Part shown: positions 30,544 to 32,993 of the stretch, piece after piece | Layout: each line of letters starts with the position of its first letter | Position numbering within the stretch: the stretch's first letter is position 1 | Source: Apostichopus californicus | Lineage: Eukaryota; Echinodermata; Holothuroidea; Aspidochirotida; Stichopodidae | Direction of reading: 5' to 3' | DNA: 32,993 nt | Assembly (NCBI GenBank): GCA_020650975.1 | Contig: JAIPMN010009888.1 | Location: 1-32,993 of the forward strand | Notes under the pieces: generated by a model | What the model was told of the DNA's origin: nothing | Databases searched by the model: none | Seen by the model: the letters and a program-made list of their open reading frames with translations, nothing else | Position numbers and translations under genes: made by a program

Positions 30544-31135
30544 CATAAGCAAGTTTTCCAGTCGGTGAAAGACCTGAGGAATGTCCCAATCATTAGCTCA
30601 TCAGTTTTCTTATCAGTCATGAAATGATTACTTAGGCTTTGTTTCCCTGTCCTTCAGATAAATCTTTTCTACATTAAAGTGCAGTTAATTCGTTCTTGAT
30701 GCTTGTAGACACATCAACATTTTTTGATAAGTTTGTATAAATACCATTCTTTATTTCAATACCTTATACTGTGTTAGAAGCTGTTTTGTGTGAAGACAAA
30801 CATTACAATAAAGGGAATATCTGAAATCAATTTTTAGAAGTTTTGGCTTTTTTTCTTATCTTTTTTTTTTCTTTCTTTTTTTGAGTAAGTTTTTGTTTTC
30901 CTAATAACACACATGTTGTAAGCAACCTTGTTTGAAAGGCAAGAAATTGTGTATTAATAGCTCTCAGCTGCAGATGGGAATTTTTCCTGTTAGGGTTTGA
31001 TTGAATTGGTACTTTCTTCATGGAAAACTCTATCGGTTGTAAAGTGATAGTTAATAGCAGAGAACTACTGTTTTCCCCTTAAAGTTTACAGTAGCAAACA
31101 ATTTAATATTTATCATTTACAGTAAATACTGTTTC

Positions 31136-31265
31136 CTACAATAATCGATTTACAGTAATTGATTTTATTACTGTATCATTTTACAGTAATGTACTGTTTT
31201 CTACAATAATTGATCTACAGTAATTGATTTTATTACTGTAACATTTAACAGTATAGTACTGTAGA
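31136..31265. repeat. Two-copy 65-bp tandem repeat
   Basis: Copies at 31136-31200 and 31201-31265, each beginning ctacaataat and containing acagtaattgattttattac. Both lie in the right subterminal region of the CACTGTAA element. Confidence 0.8.
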
Positions 31266-31299
31266 TATATTTTACAGCAAGAGGTGTTTTACCGTAAAA

Positions 31300-31346
31300 T
31301 TTACAGTAAATTACTGGCAACTCTGCTGCCAGTAATTTACTGTAAA
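31300..31346. repeat. 20-bp perfect hairpin near the transposon right end
   Basis: Arms tttacagtaaattactggca (31300-31319) and its exact inverse (31327-31346) enclose the 7-base loop actctgc. Pairing extends a few bases further with one mismatch. This fold uses the terminal inverted repeat sequence itself. Confidence 0.92.
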
Positions 31347-31370
31347 ATTTACAGGTAATTGTTTACAGTG

Positions 31371-32993
31371 TACTTAATGCGAATTAATCGAATTAATTTA
31401 AAAGGCACTAGTTTTTGTGAGGTCGGCTACACCGACTTGAGGACATGTAGTTAGGTATATTTTTTAACATAAGCTTTAAACTATAAATGCAGTGAAGGGA
31501 ATAATACACGCACATAATACAGACAGGTTATACAGAGACTAACAGAGTGAACACAAAAGAGAGATTCCACTTCCAAAAGAATTGTCAGGGGATGTAATTC
31601 CTTATAATACGTCACGCAACAATATCATTGGGGAATTGGTGAGGAACAAATGTCAATATATTGACTCAATATACTTTAGATGAACTTGTGCCAGTGTAGG
31701 TTTTCTAGTTGTAGATAGCTGTCTAATCCGACGTGTGACACCTGACCCACAACTGTGTGAAGTGGTTGGTACGTTGACTCACCTTTCCTAATTCCTTTAT
31801 AGATTAGAAAATATATTAAGTATTGAACAAAGGAGAAAGCACACCATATAGGATAGTTCAAAATCAACAGCAAATGCAAGTTACACACAAACACATGTAC
31901 CCAAAATGGAACAACTCGGATACAAATTGACACTAAATGGTGTATAAATACAGTCACGTGTCTGTCTCTGTGTGTTTGTAGGAGGAGTGGTGGATTCCCC
32001 CTGAGTCACCAGGTCTTGCACTATACCTACCTCACTTAATTCCTCCATTTATTAGTACAATCACCTTATTTACTAACCTAATGGTGGTTTAATTGGATGT
32101 CCTTTGTTCTGGTGTAAATAACATTGACTCAACGACCTTTAATTTCAATAATATGGGAATCCTTTATTGTTATATTCAATCCTTGTATTATTGGTTCCGG
32201 TGTAGAAGGTCAGTGTGACATTATCGAAATTCTATTACAAAACTAGGCAGTATATCCAAAAATGTGCAGATATCAATCCGATATACAAAGCTATTTGGAG
32301 AAACACATCCACTACTTTATGTATTACCGTGATAGCCGCGTTAAACCTGTCGTACAAGTGATATGCCATACGTTCTGATTTGAATAATTGGTTCACACTT
32401 ATATGAAAAACCTTTTCAAATATGGGTCCTTTCTTCAGTAAACGTAGTACGGTTACATAACAAATCTATTCATAATTATCCAACCGAGGCAGAGGTCATA
32501 CTACATATACTATAGCAGGGAAACGTCAGTTACTAAATTAATGCACTAATGACGTGAAATCCTTTGTAAACGCCTTTAGGAATTGTTCTCTTTTAAGTAA
32601 CGATTGTTGGTTATGACACGCACTCTGAATATGGGTATTGTTCAATGATATTCTCCCTAAATTGAACTTACTATAACGGTTATATTTAAAACTTAAATCA
32701 CATAATGTCATCGCACTATGAAGTCCTTGCCTAGCTAAGTTTTAGCTTGGATCAAGTACTAGAGCTCCTTTTTACTTGTCGACGAGGTACACGACAATTA
32801 CTCAACTACGGTCGTATACGTTAACATTGGCCAAATATTTCAATGCGGAATCGCATAAAAAAAACGTACCAAACCTGTGACGATATCCCTTGTGGCTCTG
32901 AACGCTTGTAGTACTCATGTAATGTATTGTAACGCTGTCCGCTCCAGTTATGTTGTATCGTACCCGGTTGATAAGTAAGGTGTGGGGGTGGGG
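31371..32993. other. Non-coding AT-rich stretch to the window end
   Basis: No gene, repeat or element end is recognised. The minus-strand frame 31676-31957 (93 codons) is hydrophobic but has no domain I know. The last bases are G-rich (gtgtgggggtgggg). Confidence 0.45.

Larger units (their letters stand above)
29316..31370. mobile_element. Non-coding DNA transposon with CACTGTAA ends
   Basis: The left end CACTGTAAGAAACGACCGTA (29316 on) and the reverse complement of the right end CACTGTAAACAATTACCTGT (from 31370) continue as related sequence for about 45 bases, roughly three quarters identical by eye. TA flanks both ends (29314-29315 and 31371-31372), which may be a 2-bp target duplication. 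Subterminal parts are packed with ACAGTA/TACTGT words. There is no transposase; the interior carries nine TAGGCCTA palindromes. The superfamily is not assigned; similar ends are common in animal genomes. Confidence 0.65.

Overview
This is animal nuclear DNA. It is AT-rich, almost gene-free and dominated by mobile elements and satellites; the one host-type gene is split by introns with good splice signals. The mix (a DIRS-type tyrosine-recombinase retrotransposon, a CR1/L2-type LINE, a hAT element, a Ty3/gypsy-like gag remnant, a SAP-SWIM-YqaJ gene and clustered TAGGCCTA palindromes) suggests a marine invertebrate, most likely a deuterostome such as an echinoderm. The lineage is inference; nothing here fixes the species.

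Layout. 1-600: unassigned AT-rich DNA. About 600-5611: a GC-rich, frame-broken DIRS element with gag, a pol fragment lacking the reverse transcriptase core, RNase H and a tyrosine recombinase. Its 3' region holds a 41-bp inverted repeat pair and a short 14-bp satellite. 5612-7160: nothing coding, one 42-bp duplication. 7161-9335: a gag-only element between two related terminal repeats, with a tRNA-Leu-like primer site. 10981-12874, minus strand: a 5'-truncated LINE with an intact YADD reverse transcriptase. 12875-13452: a 106-bp direct repeat pair, one copy of which supplies the start codon of the LINE reading frame. 13749-16259, minus strand: a three-exon SAP-SWIM-YqaJ gene with one frameshift and one in-frame stop. 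About 17450-18490: a degenerate 14-bp satellite. 19300-19792 and 23590-24073: two copies of one dispersed sequence; the first abuts an assembly gap inside a poly-G run. 21854-22021: four near-identical 42-bp units. 22112-23424: a hAT element with a perfect 8-bp target duplication. 25005-28015: a 3-kb 13-bp satellite, almost free of G on the plus strand, which creates long spurious reading frames. 29316-31370: a non-coding DNA transposon with CACTGTAA-type inverted ends. 31371-32993: nothing recognised.

The genes do not form a pathway. The host-type gene encodes a chromatin/DNA-binding plus nuclease architecture and looks decayed. The others are parts of separate selfish elements. The points most worth checking are the reconstructed SAP-SWIM-YqaJ gene with its two lesions, the gag-only LTR-like element, and the way poly-G/C tracts of 13 bases fall exactly where the DIRS reading frames break.
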